Assembly (NCBI GenBank): GCA_024304885.1
Contig: JALJOM010000004.1
Location: forward strand, 1-64,000
Reading direction: 5' to 3'
From: Beijerinckiaceae bacterium
GTDB taxonomy: Bacteria; Pseudomonadota; Alphaproteobacteria; Rhizobiales; Beijerinckiaceae
Length of the DNA: 64,000 nt
Numbering within the stretch: position 1 is the stretch's first letter; every line of letters starts with the position of its first letter. Below, one piece after another: positions 16,284-24,602 of the stretch. The translations under genes were made by a program, and so were the position numbers. The notes under the pieces were generated by a model. The model did not search any database. It was given only the letters and a program-made list of their open reading frames with translations, and was not told the DNA's origin.

Positions 16284-17096
16284 ATGGCCAACACGACGGC
16301 GGAGCTCGAGGCGCTCCTCATGCAGCGATCGCTGACCGATACGCAGCTTCTGGCGGCGGCGGAGGAGGCACCCGACTTCCGGATCCTGCCGGACGCGACC
16401 GTCATCAAGATCGGCGGCCAGAGCATTATCGACCGTGGCCGCGAGGCCGTCTATCCACTCGTGGACGAGATCGTCGCCGTCCGCGAGGCCCACACGCTGC
16501 TGATCGGGACCGGCGCCGGCACGAGGGCCAGGCACCTCTACTCGATCGCGGCGGAGCTCAACCTACCGGCGGGCGTGCTCACGCAGCTCGGCACCTCGGT
16601 TGCCGATCAGAACGCGGCGATGCTGGGGCAGCTCCTCGCGAAATACGGCATTTCCGTGGTCTCCCACGCCGGGCTCTCGGCAGTGCCGCTCTACCTCGCC
16701 GAGGTGAATGCCGTCGTCTTCAGCGGCATGCCCCCTTATGGCCTCTGGATACGCCCGTCCCCCGCGGACGTCATCCCGCCCTACCGCACCGACGCCGGGT
16801 GCTTCCTCGTCGCAGAGCAGTTCGGCTGCAAGGCGATGATCTTCGTGAAGGACGAGGACGGCCTCTACACCGCTAACCCGAAAACCTCGCCGGGCGCCAC
16901 CTTCATCCCCAAGATCTCGGTCGACGAGATGAAGGCGCGAGGGCTGCACGATTCGATCCTCGAGTTCCCGATGCTCGACCTGCTCAAGGAGGCGCGACAC
17001 ATTCGCGAGGTGCAGGTCGTGAACGGCCTCGTCCCCGGCAACCTGACCCGCGCGCTCGCCGGCGAGCACGTCGGCACCATCATCACCGCGAGCTAG
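16284..17096 (+). CDS. mosB: Molybdenum storage protein subunit beta
   Basis: 270 residues from ATG 16284, chosen because AAAGGGA lies 5-6 nt upstream and the N-terminus MANTTAELEALLMQRSLTD matches Azotobacter MosB; ATG 16260 would add MATTKGTP. It has the amino-acid-kinase (UMP kinase-like) fold: VIKIGGQSIIDRGR at residues ~38-50 and LIGTGAGTRARHLYSIAAEL. MosA and MosB form a heterohexameric cage that stores polyoxomolybdate clusters in an ATP-dependent way in the cytoplasm. The gene is directly followed by mosA and preceded by a putative molybdate-responsive regulator. Similarity by recall is strong along the whole length. Confidence 0.95.
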   Translation: MANTTAELEALLMQRSLTDTQLLAAAEEAPDFRILPDATVIKIGGQSIIDRGREAVYPLVDEIVAVREAHTLLIGTGAGTRARHLYSIAAELNLPAGVLTQLGTSVADQNAAMLGQLLAKYGISVVSHAGLSAVPLYLAEVNAVVFSGMPPYGLWIRPSPADVIPPYRTDAGCFLVAEQFGCKAMIFVKDEDGLYTANPKTSPGATFIPKISVDEMKARGLHDSILEFPMLDLLKEARHIREVQVVNGLVPGNLTRALAGEHVGTIITAS

Positions 17097-17119
17097 GGGC
17101 GCTTGCCGCTCGGATCGAC

Positions 17120-17200
17120 TCGGAAAGCCGCCCTACGTTCCTTGCTTTGTCGCATTTTCGCGACGCGAGCCGGTGTCCGGCTCGCTGGAAAATGCTCTAG
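17120..17200. repeat. Dispersed palindromic element between mosB and mosA
   Basis: GCATTTTC (17152-17159) pairs with GAAAATGC (17188-17195); inside, GCGAGCCGG (17165-17173) pairs with CCGGCTCGC (17177-17185). It ends in gctctag just before mosA, like the copy before the acyltransferase gene. In the transcript it would form a strong hairpin between the two storage-protein genes and could set their ratio. Confidence 0.65.
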
Positions 17201-17212
17201 AGAACCACAGCC

Positions 17213-18058
17213 ATGACCGACACCACCGACACCATCAAGCACGTCGCCTCGCCGCTTGCGCGCCAGACCCTCCTCGACAACGAGCTCATCCGCCCCGTCG
17301 CCGGCGTGCGCCCGATCCGGCTCCTCCCCTGGCTGCAAGTCGTGAAGATCGGCGGCCGCTCCATCATGGATCGCGGCCCGGATGCGATCTTGCCCGTTGT
17401 GGACGAGCTCCGGAAGATCCTGCCCGAGCACCGTCTGCTCATCCTGACCGGCGCTGGTATCCGCGCCCGCCATCTCTACAGTGTCGGCCTCGACCTCGGC
17501 CTGCCGGTCGGGTCGCTTGCTCCGCTCGCCGCGAACGAGGCTGGCCAGAACGGCCACATCCTCGCGGCGCTGCTCGCGCCGGAGGGCGTCTCCTATATCG
17601 AGCACGAGACCATCGCGAAACGGCTCGCGATCCACCTCACTGCGGCCCGCGCGGTCGTGGGAAGCGCCTTTCCGCCTTATCATCACCACGAGTTCCCGAC
17701 CTCGCGCATCCCCACTCACCGCGCCGACACGGGCGCGTTCCTGCTCGCCGACGCGCTCGGCGCGGCCGGCCTCACGATCGTGGAGGACGTGGATGGGGTG
17801 TATACCACCGATCCCAAGGGCCCCGGCGGGGAGCAGGCACAATTGCTCCGCGAGACCAACGCCGCCGACCTCGCGAATTTGGGCACATTGCCGTTCGACC
17901 GCGCGCTGCTCGAGGTCATGGCAACCGCGCGCTACCTCGAGCACGTGCAGGTCGTGAACGGGCTCGTGCCGGGCCGGATCACCGCCGCGCTGCGTTGCGA
18001 GCATGTCGGGACGATCATCCACACCGGCGCACCCGCGACCAGCGCGCGCGCGGCCTGA
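17213..18058 (+). CDS. mosA: Molybdenum storage protein subunit alpha
   Basis: 281 residues starting [20 protein letters not shown], matching Azotobacter MosA. Conserved parts include [20 protein letters not shown] (substrate/nucleotide loop), [20 protein letters not shown] and the histidine-rich PPYHHHEFP near residue 155 that contributes to polymolybdate binding in the known structure. The C-terminus carries the shared [17 protein letters not shown] segment. The subunit pairs with MosB to make the Mo/W storage cage. It is 116 bp after mosB, separated by a palindromic repeat, and has only a weak ribosome site. Confidence 0.95.
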   Translation: MTDTTDTIKHVASPLARQTLLDNELIRPVAGVRPIRLLPWLQVVKIGGRSIMDRGPDAILPVVDELRKILPEHRLLILTGAGIRARHLYSVGLDLGLPVGSLAPLAANEAGQNGHILAALLAPEGVSYIEHETIAKRLAIHLTAARAVVGSAFPPYHHHEFPTSRIPTHRADTGAFLLADALGAAGLTIVEDVDGVYTTDPKGPGGEQAQLLRETNAADLANLGTLPFDRALLEVMATARYLEHVQVVNGLVPGRITAALRCEHVGTIIHTGAPATSARAA

Positions 18059-18128
18059 GCGCACAATGCCCGGCGGCGCCGATCAGGCCGCCAGGCAACG
18101 CATCGGAGCAGCAGCGCCGCTGGCGACC

Positions 18129-18285
18129 GAGCCGCACCCTGATAGGATAGTCGGCAATGCGAACGGTGACGTCGGTCAGCCAGGCCTCGGGGCCGACGTC
18201 GTCCCGCTCGGCGGTCGCGATGAGCATATATGTGATCGCTGCTTGCCGTCCTCCCGGGTCGGAACCGCCGAAGCGATAGTTGCAA
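18129..18285 (-). pseudogene. IS66-family transposase C-terminal scrap
   Basis: On the minus strand about 50 residues read as the end of an IS66 transposase: FGGSDPGGRQAAITYMLIAT then GPEAWLTDVTVRIADYPI, the conserved tail of that family. No other part of the element, and no terminal repeats, were found. It directly follows the stop codon of the broken cyclotransferase. Confidence 0.75.
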
Positions 18286-18814
18286 TCACTCGGCCGGCTC
18301 GACGCTCTCCAGGAACTGCACCCACATCTCGGGCAGCCCACGATCACGCGCTCCGTCACGCAGGAGCGAGAGATAACGCAGGGACGGGCGTCCGTCGTCG
18401 GCATTGCCCTGACGATGTAGGTCATCGCTTTTACGACTGTGCCATCGCCGTCTCGCACGTCGAGCCAGTTCCGACGATATCTCCCACCTGGCACACCTTC
18501 CGACGCGTCGAGCCGGAGCATGTCTCGACATGTGATCTGGTAGAGAACGCCCCAGACCTCTGCGGTCGCGTCCGGGGTGATATTGGCCGGGGCCGCTTTG
18601 CCCTTGGGCCTTCCGTCGAGGTTGAACCTCAGCCGGTAGCCCTCGAGCCTGCCGATGCGCCGTCCAGTGGCCGCATCCCACGGCGCTCGAGGAAGATGCT
18701 TCCATGCATGTTCGAGCCATAGGCGAAGTACCATATTCTGTCCGAGGGGCGGCCGAGCAGCTCGACGCCGTAGCACCGGTAGATCCATCTCGACACGATC
18801 CAGGATTTCGCCAT
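18286..18814 (-). pseudogene. Gamma-glutamylcyclotransferase-like gene with two frameshifts
   Basis: Three minus-strand frames make one protein. The first gives the substrate-loop signature WYFAYGSNM and IFLERRGMRPL; the next, from about 18675, gives GRLEGYRLRFNLDG, EVWGVLYQITCRDMLRLDA and the loop EGVPGGRYRR; the last, from about 18410, gives GNADDGRPSLRYLSLLRDGA and ends with LESVEPAE and a stop at 18286. Members of this AIG2/GGCT fold make 5-oxoproline from gamma-glutamyl compounds. Shifts near 18675 and 18410 must both be repaired for function, so the gene is probably dead unless these are sequencing errors. ATG 18814 is the first usable start. Confidence 0.75.
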
Positions 18815-18976
18815 CAGTATTCGCCATCGAATTCGCATGGCCGTCCTTTTCTCGGGGCGTCGCGTGCGGGCGAGCCCGCGGCAGCGCTCGTGCGCCAATT
18901 TCACCGAATCGCCAGAGCAATTCCGTGCTCCCGGCTTCGTCGACAAACCAGCCGGCTGCCTACCCGGGTGGGTGTT

Positions 18977-19834
18977 TCAATCGGCGGCGAGAATCACGTC
19001 GGAGGCCTTGAAGACGGCATCGAGCCGATCGCCCGAAGCGATGTGCAAATCTTGCGCAGTTTCTTTAGGCACCACGGCGGTCAGGCATTTTCCGTCGCCG
19101 ATGTCGAGATGGATCTCGCTGTTGGCATCGCCATCGACCCGTCGCGTGACCTCTCCTTCCAATTTGTTACGGTTCGGAAGGCTGCAAGTCTCTCCATGGT
19201 GCGCGAGCATCACGAAGGAAGACTTGACGAGGGCCACCACGTTCCGCCCGGGGGCGAGCCCCAGGTCTGCGACGGCGCCGTGGGTGATGACAGACGTCAG
19301 GTTATTCGTAGTGGATACCTGCAAGGTGACCGTGACATCGACCACCTCCTCCCGAATTTCCGTTACGGTGCAGCGAAACGCATTTCTGGCGCTGACCTTG
19401 CCCCCGAGGCCGAAAAGCAGGAGATCGTCGAAATTGTCGAGGCCTTCGGCAGCGATCGCGCTCGAGATCCGGCCGAGCTTCTCCTCGAGGCTGCGGAAGG
19501 CGGCGATGAGCTTGCGTCCTTCCTCGGTCACCTCGGCGCCGCCGCCGCGTTTCCCCCCTGTCCTCGTGACGAAGGCGGGCTTGGGCAAGAGGTTGTTGAT
19601 CGCTTGGACGGCGTCCCAGGCTGTCTTGTAGCTGAAGCCCGCGGCCTGCGCCACCTTGGTCATGCTGCCGTGCTCGATGACAGCTTCGAGCAGGGCGATC
19701 CGATCGCGTCCGACGAGGAGGCGTCCATCGGCGCGCAAGGCGAGAAGAGCATCGATTCGACCATCTGACATCGAGACCTCGTGCGCCAGTGCTCGCCACC
19801 GTCCTTGCGCGACGATTGCGCAAGCGTCGAGCAT
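18977..19834 (-). CDS. modE: Molybdate-responsive transcriptional regulator ModE
   Basis: 285 residues from ATG 19834 (AGAGAGG about 5 nt upstream); ATG 19771 (MSDGRIDALL) is an alternative nearer the usual length. The N-terminal winged helix carries EAVIEHGSMTKVAQAAGF and SYKTAWDAV. Two tandem Mop/TOBE molybdate-binding domains follow (SARNAFRCTVTEI at about 150 and NSEIHLDIGDGKCLTAVVP at about 245). ModE represses molybdate uptake genes and adjusts Mo-enzyme expression when molybdate is bound. Proximity to mosBA and to a TonB/FecCD-type locus supports a Mo-homeostasis region. Confidence 0.92.
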   Translation of the reverse strand: MLDACAIVAQGRWRALAHEVSMSDGRIDALLALRADGRLLVGRDRIALLEAVIEHGSMTKVAQAAGFSYKTAWDAVQAINNLLPKPAFVTRTGGKRGGGAEVTEEGRKLIAAFRSLEEKLGRISSAIAAEGLDNFDDLLLFGLGGKVSARNAFRCTVTEIREEVVDVTVTLQVSTTNNLTSVITHGAVADLGLAPGRNVVALVKSSFVMLAHHGETCSLPNRNKLEGEVTRRVDGDANSEIHLDIGDGKCLTAVVPKETAQDLHIASGDRLDAVFKASDVILAAD

Positions 19835-20011
19835 GACTGCCTCTCTTGGTCTATGTAGTCGATCTATACGAAATAAAAAATGGGTTCACGGTCGATTGGC
19901 ACGATGCCGCGCAGGACGAGGCTGCGCGGGGTCTCGAAGCGGTCGGCTTCAGATGTCCTCATCGCGGATCCCGTGGCGCCGAGTCGAACCAGCACCCGGC
20001 GACCCCGCGGC

Positions 20012-21420
20012 TCAGAACTTGAAGGCGACCCGTCCCCAAACTGTGCGGGGCGCACCGGGATTGTAGATCGCGCCCGCCGCGCTGCTCTGCTGGAAGTAGC
20101 CGTTGTTGATGAAGCCTATGTAGGCCTTGTCGAAAATGTTCGTGATCGACAGGCTGGCCAGCAGGCCACCTCACGGCGTCGGATGCTCCAGCTCGAAATC
20201 GAGGTCCGCAACCACATAGCCCGGAACCGGCCGTGTCCGTGCGGTGTCTCCGTACCGCGACCCGACAAAGCGAAAGACCGGCACGATCACGAGCTGGCCC
20301 AAGCTCCATCTCGCGCCTCCCGATGCGAGCCAAATCGGTACGTTGGGCAGTTGCCCACCGGTCACGATCGCCGCAGCTCGGACCGCCTGAGAAGCGCCGG
20401 GAAGCGTCGGAAGGTCTGCATCGAAGACATTTCGATTGTACGACGCTGTCGCGAAGAGGTCCAAGGTCTCGACCGGCAACCAGTGGGCGATCACCTGCGC
20501 GCCGTAGGAATGGCTTTGGGCGACGCTCTGCGAATAAGCGATGCCGATCCCGGGATCATAGCTCACCGCCTTGTCGGTAAACTTCGCATAGTAGAACAGC
20601 GGCTCGATAGAGAAGCTCCGAGCTCGGCGAGATCGCCGAGCGACCAGCGCAATCCGGCGTCGATGCCCGTCGAAAGCTCCGGCTTGATCGCGTGCCACAA
20701 TTGGTTCGCCGTGATACCCCGCGCGAGAAAGGCCGCGGCGTTCTGCTGAAACGCAGGCCAGACGTCGAAGGCCGGTGGATTGTAATTGGACCCGAAGCTG
20801 CTTCTGAGCTGGAGGTTCGGACTGACATCGTAGCTCGCGGCGGCATAGGGAAGAAAAGCCCCGGTCGACCAACCGGTGACGCTGCGAGCGGGGATCACGC
20901 CTCGCGATGCCGCCAATGCGGCATCGTGAGACAGGTCGCCGATACCTGTCGTATCGAATTCATTGATACCTGGAAGCGCCTCGCGGAGATAGCGTGCGCC
21001 GAATTGCATGTGAAGTGGCCCGAAGGACCTGTCGAGCAAGCCATAGATAGCATTGAACTCGTGCCTGCTGGTCGGCTCGGCCAGGATGGACCAGGAGGCA
21101 TTAGCCAGGCCACCCGACGCGGTCGGACCATAGAGCATCCACGCAGTCGGCGGTCCGGGCAATCCGAGTGATCCGTACCAATAGCCGACCTTGGCGTCCG
21201 CTTCTGCCACCCGCGTTTGCCATTCCGCGATGACACCATAGGTATCATGGTCGATCAGCCAATCGCGCACTTTACCATTCTGCATTGCATCGAAATAATT
21301 TCCCGTTTCGTTGAAGTAATAAGGCTTGAAAACAAAGCGATTGGATTCATCGATAGTATAGGTGATTTCGGACGTGAGGGTCCAATCGACGAACGATTGT
21401 CGGTTGTAGCGATCCGCTCG
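20012..21420 (-). pseudogene. TonB-dependent outer-membrane receptor, 5' deleted and frameshifted
   Basis: The minus strand encodes the second half of a TonB-dependent receptor barrel. It begins at about 21420 with RYNRQSFVDWTLTSEITYT, without signal peptide, TonB box or plug. A frameshift near 20610 moves the reading to IEPLFYYAKFTDKAVSYDPG; a stop or shift near 20172 interrupts before the last strands SITNIFDKAYIGFINNGYF, and the frame ends with VWGRVAFKF, the typical terminal Phe, at 20012. Such receptors import metallophores, B12 or metals. The 5' end stops where the divergent FecCD permease fragment begins, so one deletion removed both starts. Confidence 0.8.
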
Positions 21421-21904
21421 ACGTGCTGCCGATGATTGCATTCTGGCTCATGGGGAGCCTGGCCAAGACCGATTTGGTGGGCACCGCCGCGGTGTCGGTG
21501 CCGGTGCTTTCCTGTGGAGTCCTCCTCTACCTCTCGCGATGGCGGATCAACCTGTTGGGCCTCGGCGAAGAAGAAGCTGCGGCCTCGGGCTCGACATTCA
21601 TCGCACGAAAGCCATGCTGATCGCCTGCGCGACCCTGATGAGTGCGGCAACAGTGAGCGCGGCAGGCATCGTCGGTTGGGTCGGCCTCGTCATCCCTCAT
21701 GTCGCAAGGATGCTCTTCGGCATGGAGCCGGCGCATCTCCTTCCCGCCACGGCCTTGCTCGGCGCCTTGTTCCTGGTCGGCATCGACACTCTGGCGCGAT
21801 CTCTCTTCGTGGTCGAGGTGCCGATCGGGGTGTTGACTGTCGTCATCGGGGCGCCGTTCTTTCTTTGCGTCCTGGTGCGCCAACGGCGGGGCAATTGGGC
21901 GTGA
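21417..21904 (+). pseudogene. FecCD/BtuC-type ABC permease, 5' deleted and frameshifted
   Basis: Only the last ~160 of the usual ~330 residues remain. The fragment opens with LPMIAFWLMGSLA, then shifts frame near 21578 within the conserved GEEEA / LGLDIHRTKA region and continues with AAGIVGWVGLVIPHVARMLFG, the family coupling-helix signature, to a stop that overlaps the ATPase GTG. FecCD permeases import siderophores, haem, B12 or, in the MolB group, molybdate. Association with modE and mosBA makes a molybdate or metallophore role possible but unproved. Confidence 0.8.
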
Positions 21905-22755
21905 AACTCGTCGAGACGAGAAGCCCGTCGTTCCGGCGCCGGCGCAACGATCGGCTGAATTTGGACACTATCACGCTCGACATCGAGGCGGGGGAGACGC
22001 TCTGCATCCTTGGTCCCAACGGGGCCGGCAAGTGCACCTTGATCGGCTGCTTGCTCGGCCTTGTCGAGGGCTCGACCGGGTCGGTCGCGCTCTCGGGCCG
22101 CAGCATCGAAGCCCTGTCCCGAGAAGACATCGCCCGCCTCGTGGCCTATGTGCCGCAATCGAGCGAGCTCGTATTCGCCTATTCGGTGCGGCAAATGGTG
22201 CTGATGGGACGAACCACGCATTTCGGTCGTGGTGGGGCACCGGGCAGCACCGACCGACTCCGGGTAGAGCAAGCGCTGGTAAGCTGCAAAATTGCGCATC
22301 TCGGTGACCGACCCTTCGTCGAGCTCTCCGGCGGGGAGCGCCAATTGGTCTTGATCGCCCGCGCGCTGGCCCAGGATGCGCCGCTTCTCGTCATGGACGA
22401 GCCGACTGCCGGCCTCGATCTCGGGAGTCAGGGCCGCGTCCTCGGCCTCGTCCGCGAGCTGTCGCGCGCGGGCAAGGGAGTGATCATGACGAGCGATATG
22501 CCGGAGCATGCCTTCGTGCTCGCTTGTCGCGTTGCGCTCTTGAAGGACGGCCGAATTCTCGATTGCGGCTCGGCGTCCGACATATGTGGAGAAGGTGCCA
22601 TGAGTGCGCTCTATGCAGCGCGCCTTCGTAGACTGCAGAATCCCGACAGAGACGATCTCGCAGCCTTCGTTCCTGACCTCGGCCGAGAGGATCGACTGGC
22701 GAGCGCAGGGCAGGACGAGAAAAAGGGCGGATGCACATGGCCCTGCGAGGAGTAA
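21901..22755 (+). CDS. FecE/BtuD-type ABC transporter ATPase with altered catalytic residues
   Basis: 284 residues from GTG 21901, overlapping the permease stop (GTGA). Walker A reads GPNGAGKCTL, with Cys where Ser or Thr normally binds Mg. The signature LSGGERQ and Walker B LLVMDEPTAG are intact, but the switch-histidine position reads TSDMPEHAF instead of the usual T-H-D/N-P. The ~40-residue C-terminal tail (EDRLASAGQDEKKGGCTWPCEE and before) does not look like family sequence. With the permease and receptor broken, this ATPase is probably decaying too, even though its frame is open. Confidence 0.75.
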   Translation: MKLVETRSPSFRRRRNDRLNLDTITLDIEAGETLCILGPNGAGKCTLIGCLLGLVEGSTGSVALSGRSIEALSREDIARLVAYVPQSSELVFAYSVRQMVLMGRTTHFGRGGAPGSTDRLRVEQALVSCKIAHLGDRPFVELSGGERQLVLIARALAQDAPLLVMDEPTAGLDLGSQGRVLGLVRELSRAGKGVIMTSDMPEHAFVLACRVALLKDGRILDCGSASDICGEGAMSALYAARLRRLQNPDRDDLAAFVPDLGREDRLASAGQDEKKGGCTWPCEE

Positions 22756-22996
22756 GGATCAATCGTGCACCCGCCCGCAATGTACGATCGGCCCGAAGTC
22801 CCGGTCTCGTCGGCGGTGAGACATCGACTTTTCGGCTCCGGCCCACCCTGGCGCGAGGCGTAACGCCGACTCGAGCCAGAGCGGATCGCACACTGGATAT
22901 ATTATTATTACATAGCGTCCGGGTCGTCACGCCTTTTTTCCGTCGTCGGCCCTTCGAGGCGTGCTCGGTCCCGAGCGCCGCCGTGCTGTGGCAGTC

Positions 22997-23734
22997 TCAT
23001 GCCGCCGTCGCCTTGAAGCGCGCTGCCTCTTCCGACCCGCTTGTCGCGTTGCCTGCACTATAGGAATGTGCGCCGGTGCCGGCGAGCTTGCCACCATCGA
23101 CGATGAGATATTCGTTCCGGATCGGCTTGCCCTCGAACCAGCATTCGAGGATCTCGCGCACGCCCGCAGCATAGCGGGCCTGGGCCGACAGGGATGTGCC
23201 CGAAATGTGCGGAGTCGTGCCGTGGTAGGGCATGGAGCGCCAAGGATGATCCTTCGGTGCAGGCTGCGGGAACCAGACGTCGCCTGCATAGCCTGCAAGC
23301 TGCCCGCTCTCGTGGGCCCGAACGATCGCGTCGCGATCGCAGATCTTGCCGCGCGCGGTATTCACGATATAGGCGCCGCGCTTCCTCTTCGCGATGAGGG
23401 CGTCGTCGAACAGATGCTCGGTCTCCGGATGGAGCGGGCAATTGATGGTCACGACATCGCAGACCTTCATCATGTCCTCGACGGTCGAATGCCAGGTCAG
23501 GTCGAGCTCTTTCTCGGTTGCTTCGGGCAGCCGGTGGCGATCGGTGTAATGCAGCTTCACGTAGAACGGAGCGAGCCGGCGCAGCACCGCAAGACCGATG
23601 CGCCCGGCCGCGACCGTCCCGAACTCCATCGCCTCGACGTCGTAAGAGCGGGCGACGCAGTCGGCGATATTCCATCCCCCTTTCAGCACCCAGCCATAGG
23701 ATGGTAGGTAGTTTAGCACGAGTGCGAGGATCAT
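22997..23734 (-). pseudogene. NAD-dependent formate dehydrogenase, N-terminal 140 residues missing
   Basis: The minus strand encodes about 245 residues closely like the C-terminal part of the Pseudomonas-type metal-free formate dehydrogenase (about 400 aa): [19 protein letters not shown], the Rossmann loop GTVAAGRIGLAVLRRLAP, VNTARGKICDRDAIV and PHISGTSLSAQARYA with the catalytic His. The catalytic-domain start, including the substrate-binding N-terminal part, is absent; homology stops at about 23734, where a Maf fragment on the other strand begins. The enzyme oxidises formate to CO2 with NAD. As preserved it cannot fold normally. Confidence 0.88.
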
Positions 23735-23756
23735 CCCGCTACACCTCTCACTCCTC

Positions 23757-23927
23757 CTGCCCCACGGCAAGGCCGGAGGCTATGCGATCCAGGGGCTCGC
23801 TGGTGCCTTTGCCTTGAAGCTCGCCGGGTCGTATTCCGCGGTGGTCGATCTGCCGCACTATGAAACCGTTGCCTTGCTCGGCGGCGAGGGTTTTCCCGTC
23901 TACGCGTCCTGGGCGACCCGAGGTTGA
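23757..23927 (+). pseudogene. Maf nucleotide pyrophosphatase, C-terminal scrap
   Basis: About 57 residues read as the end of Maf (septum-formation/house-cleaning nucleotide pyrophosphatase): [17 protein letters not shown], then [20 protein letters not shown] and a stop at 23925-23927. The N-terminal two thirds are missing. It lies head-to-head with the truncated formate dehydrogenase. Confidence 0.8.
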
Positions 23928-24577
23928 CGATCCATTGCCCGCCGATCACGACGGTTCCCTGTCGACCTTGCTCGAGCACTCGAGGCTCTTCTTCGAGGAG
24001 CTTCCTGCCGTCCGCCGTCGCCGAGAGGCAGGCGCGCACAGCGAGGTCCTGACCGAGGAGACGCGTGCCAAACGGCCCTGTTACTACCTGCAGAACTTCC
24101 ACTTCCAATCCGGCGGCTGGATGACCGACGAGTCGGCCAAGCGCTACGACACGCAAGTCGAGGTGCTCTTCAACGGCACCGCGAATGCGACGCGCCGCCA
24201 GGCTCTTCTCCCATTGCACGAGATCTTCTCCGGTCGTGATCAGCGGCGGTTGCGGCTCAGGGACATCGGCTGCGGCACGGGGCATCTTCATGTTCCCCGA
24301 GCTGCCGCCCGAGGTGCGCCGCATCGCTTTCCGCGAGGTGTCCCGCGTCAGGAAGCCCGGCGGGCGCCTGGTCCTCGTGGACTCGCTTCAAGTCGGCGAT
24401 GACCCGGAATACGATGGTCTCCTCGAGCTTTTCCCACAGGGCTTTCACGAGCCTTACTCCACGACCTACATCACGGAGGATTTCCGCGCGATCGCAAACG
24501 ACTGCGGTTTGGTGCACGCGCGGGATTCGAAGGCGTTCCTCTCCAAGGTGATGGTGTTCGACAAACTCGGCGCATGA
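23928..24577 (+). pseudogene. Class I SAM methyltransferase with internal deletion
   Basis: The N-terminal half reads YYLQNFHFQSGGWMTDESA and ends in motif I, LRDIGCGTG, near 24275. The sequence then switches frame and skips about 60 residues to FPELPPEVRRIAFREVSRV, RKPGGRLVLVDSLQ and a normal C-terminus ending KVMVFDKLGA at 24577. Motifs between I and the post-II helix are gone, so the SAM site is destroyed. There is no clear ATG; a TTG near 23943 may have been the start. Confidence 0.8.
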
Positions 24578-24602
24578 GTGCGGCGGTGCGCAGAATGCGC
24601 GC

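Noticed and set aside
16284-18058. UMP kinase or other amino-acid kinases
   Set aside because: Both proteins carry MosA/MosB-specific N-termini and the HHHE segment, and they occur as an adjacent pair near ModE.
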